Source: Candidatus Gastranaerophilales bacterium
GTDB taxonomy: Bacteria > Cyanobacteriota > Vampirovibrionia > Gastranaerophilales > Gastranaerophilaceae
Length of the DNA: 7,997 nucleotides
Reading direction: 5' to 3'
Assembly (NCBI GenBank): GCA_900772035.1
Contig: CAAGQE010000100.1
Span: forward strand, 1-7,997
Shown here in pieces: positions 6,752 through 7,997 of the stretch (its first letter is position 1; each line of letters starts with the position of its first letter). The position numbers and the translations under genes were made by a program. A model generated the notes under the pieces. That model searched no databases. It was not told the DNA's origin and saw nothing but the letters and a program-made list of their open reading frames with translations.

Positions 6752-7113
6752 TGTAACAACATGAATGCCGAAAATTAAAGTTATCACATGGTTTGCCGAT
6801 AACATGAATATAGGTAAGTGATAAAGGAAAATTAATTATGGGTTTAGCGTCATCTCAAGCAAGAATGTTACTTTTAACAGCAAGAAAAAGTGACTTGGAA
6901 TACAGAGCACAAGCTATCTCACAAAGAAAAATAAATTTGGCAATGCAAACTGAACAATTGGCAAACGATTATTCAAACGCAATGCAAAATATGACAATGA
7001 AATTGAACTATGCAACCGTTAACGGTCAAGCTCAATACGAAAAACTTTCATACGCAGGTATCACAGCAGAAAACGCTAACTACGTCGGTGATTACATTGT
7101 TAAAACAGCAACA
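6752..7113 (+). repeat. Duplicated block, copy 2: promoter, leader and N-terminal coding part
   Basis: Partner of 5785-6147. The duplication begins only a few bases after the first gene's terminator T tract, so the copied unit covers promoter, leader and gene. It diverges after codon 92-103, where the central region of the second gene differs. Confidence 0.95.
6776..6802 (+). promoter_or_regulatory. Sigma-28 (FliA)-like promoter of the second tandem paralogue
   Basis: TAAAGTTA (6776-6783), 11 nt, GCCGATAA (6795-6802). This is one base away from the complete FliA consensus TAAAGTTT-N11-GCCGATAA with the optimal spacer. Transcription would start near 6809, with AAAGGA at 6823-6828 as ribosome-binding site for the ATG at 6838. 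Confidence 0.9.
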
Positions 7114-7997
7114 GGCAAATATGCGGTAACTGATACATTAGACGCTTTGAAAGTTGCAGTTAAGGTTATGAACGCAAACGGCGGTTATACAGTTCAACAA
7201 AAAGCATACGGTATCGTTGCAGGTGAAGGCGATAACAAAGTTTCTGTAAAAAATTACAACAACATCGCTGCTTCAAACGATTATATGCTTCAAAACAAAG
7301 AAGGTGCATTCACGGTTGCAAGCCAAGATGATGCAATCAGACACATTCTCAAAACAACTAACGATAACAGAGACATCACAACTTTGACAGATGCTCAAAA
7401 ACAAGAATTATTAACAGCAAACGAAGGTAAATATGTTGTTGACGAAAAATTGGCTGATACAAAATATTTCCAAAACGCTCTTACAAACGGTCAAGTTGTA
7501 ATTGCAAAAGCACAATACGAAACAACTCAAAACGCTGACGGTACTGAACAAAAGACTCTTACAGGTTACGAACAACTTAAAGGTCAAGCACAATATGCTG
7601 AAATCGGTACAGAAGACGTTCAAAAACAATATGATTTGTCATCAATGACTGCAGAACAAAAACAATTACTTCTTTCTGAATTCAGAAAATCATACGGTGA
7701 ATTTGCAGTTATCTCAGAAATGAACAACGCTGATTACTTCCAAGACGCATTGAGAAACGGCGGTTTGTTCTTACAAAAGAACGAACAAACAACAGGTACT
7801 GATGAAAACGGTGAAACAATCAACATCACAACAGGTTACAAAACAGTTTCTTGGAGTTCATGCGGTGTAATCGCTGAAACTTATAAAACTGAAGACGATG
7901 CTCAAGCACAAGCAGATTACGAATCAAGAACAACAGTTCTTGCAAACCAAGATAAATTGCTTGACTTGGAATTAAACAAAATTGAAACTCAACACAA
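6838..7997 (+). CDS. Tandem paralogue 2: longer, with an extra internal module; 3' end beyond the window
   Basis: 386 complete codons are visible with no stop. If the end matches paralogue 1, about 25 residues are missing and the full length is about 411. Residues 1-92 are nearly identical to paralogue 1 (changes include C26A), and residues 296-386 align without gaps to 146-236 of paralogue 1. The difference lies in the middle. After GKYAVTDTLDALKV (93-106) comes a unique stretch (about 116-155), then a diverged module (156-247) with GAFTVASQDDAI, LTDAQKQELL, YFQNALTNG and LTGYEQL, then a module (266-337) close to paralogue 1 with DLSSMTAEQKQLLL, NNADYFQDALRNGG and TTGYKTV. No proline occurs in the visible part; there is one Cys (342, equivalent to C192 of paralogue 1), no signal peptide and no membrane segment. 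The start is set by homology and AAAGGA upstream. Function unknown; the same flagellar-regulon inference applies. Codon use resembles PFOR. Confidence 0.93.
   Translation, partial: MGLASSQARMLLLTARKSDLEYRAQAISQRKINLAMQTEQLANDYSNAMQNMTMKLNYATVNGQAQYEKLSYAGITAENANYVGDYIVKTATGKYAVTDTLDALKVAVKVMNANGGYTVQQKAYGIVAGEGDNKVSVKNYNNIAASNDYMLQNKEGAFTVASQDDAIRHILKTTNDNRDITTLTDAQKQELLTANEGKYVVDEKLADTKYFQNALTNGQVVIAKAQYETTQNADGTEQKTLTGYEQLKGQAQYAEIGTEDVQKQYDLSSMTAEQKQLLLSEFRKSYGEFAVISEMNNADYFQDALRNGGLFLQKNEQTTGTDENGETINITTGYKTVSWSSCGVIAETYKTEDDAQAQADYESRTTVLANQDKLLDLELNKIETQH
7372..7839 (+). repeat. Internal tandem module duplication in paralogue 2
   Basis: Residues 179-244 (nt 7372-7569) and 266-334 (nt 7633-7839) align as two copies of one module with an indel of about three residues. 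Shared landmarks are D-[IL]-x-x-[LM]-T-x-x-Q-K-Q-x-L-L, [DK]-Y-F-Q-[ND]-A-L-x-N-G, the T-T-x-x-[ND]-[GN] stretch, and T-G-Y. The first copy has diverged; the second is almost the same as the single copy in paralogue 1. Upstream landmarks (GKYAVTDTLDAL at 93 and GAFTVASQDDAI at 156) suggest that the full unit is about 95 residues. Confidence 0.8.

Noticed and set aside
7411..7629. 72-codon minus-strand frame rich in Cys and Phe inside paralogue 2
   Set aside because: It is antisense to the repeated coding region; the Cys/Phe/Leu richness merely mirrors the sense strand's Ala, Lys, Gln and Glu codons.

Overview
The window comes from an AT-rich anaerobic bacterium. It carries the 3' three quarters of a pyruvate:ferredoxin oxidoreductase gene, a tRNA-Arg gene with no encoded CCA, intrinsic terminators with long T tracts, and two promoters that match the flagellar sigma-28 consensus. 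The fermentative metabolism, codon habits (TTG for Leu, CAA for Gln) and the family of tandem proteins at the right end would fit an uncultivated gut lineage such as Gastranaerophilales (Vampirovibrionia). That placement is an impression, not something the sequence proves.

Layout, left to right. (1) 1-2621 (+): nifJ-type PFOR, truncated at the window edge, closed by a strong terminator. (2) 2695-3513 (-): an FkbM-type methyltransferase with an N-terminal membrane or export segment, convergent with PFOR. (3) 3591-3664 (-): tRNA-Arg(ACG) with its own promoter and terminator. (4) 3665-3963: no protein gene; it holds a minus-strand terminator preceded by a hairpin with a CCUCCC loop, a possible small RNA. 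(5) 3964-5568 (+): a membrane-bound family-2-like glycosyltransferase with an altered DxD motif and a Cys-containing C-terminal tail, closed by a strong terminator. (6) 5785-7997 (+): two tandem paralogues of an unrecognised family, each a single-gene unit with its own sigma-28-like promoter. A terminator follows the first, and the second runs off the window.

The tandem pair is the most interesting part. The proteins share nearly identical N-terminal helical segments and nearly identical C-terminal parts ending in a predicted coiled coil. They differ in the middle, where the second gene carries an extra copy of a repeated module. Neither contains a single proline in the visible sequence. Their codon choice resembles that of the PFOR gene rather than the methyltransferase and glycosyltransferase genes, which suggests strong expression. 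With near-consensus sigma-28 promoters, this points to abundant late-flagellar-regulon products, possibly secreted or structural. The function is unknown and no flagellar gene is visible in the window.
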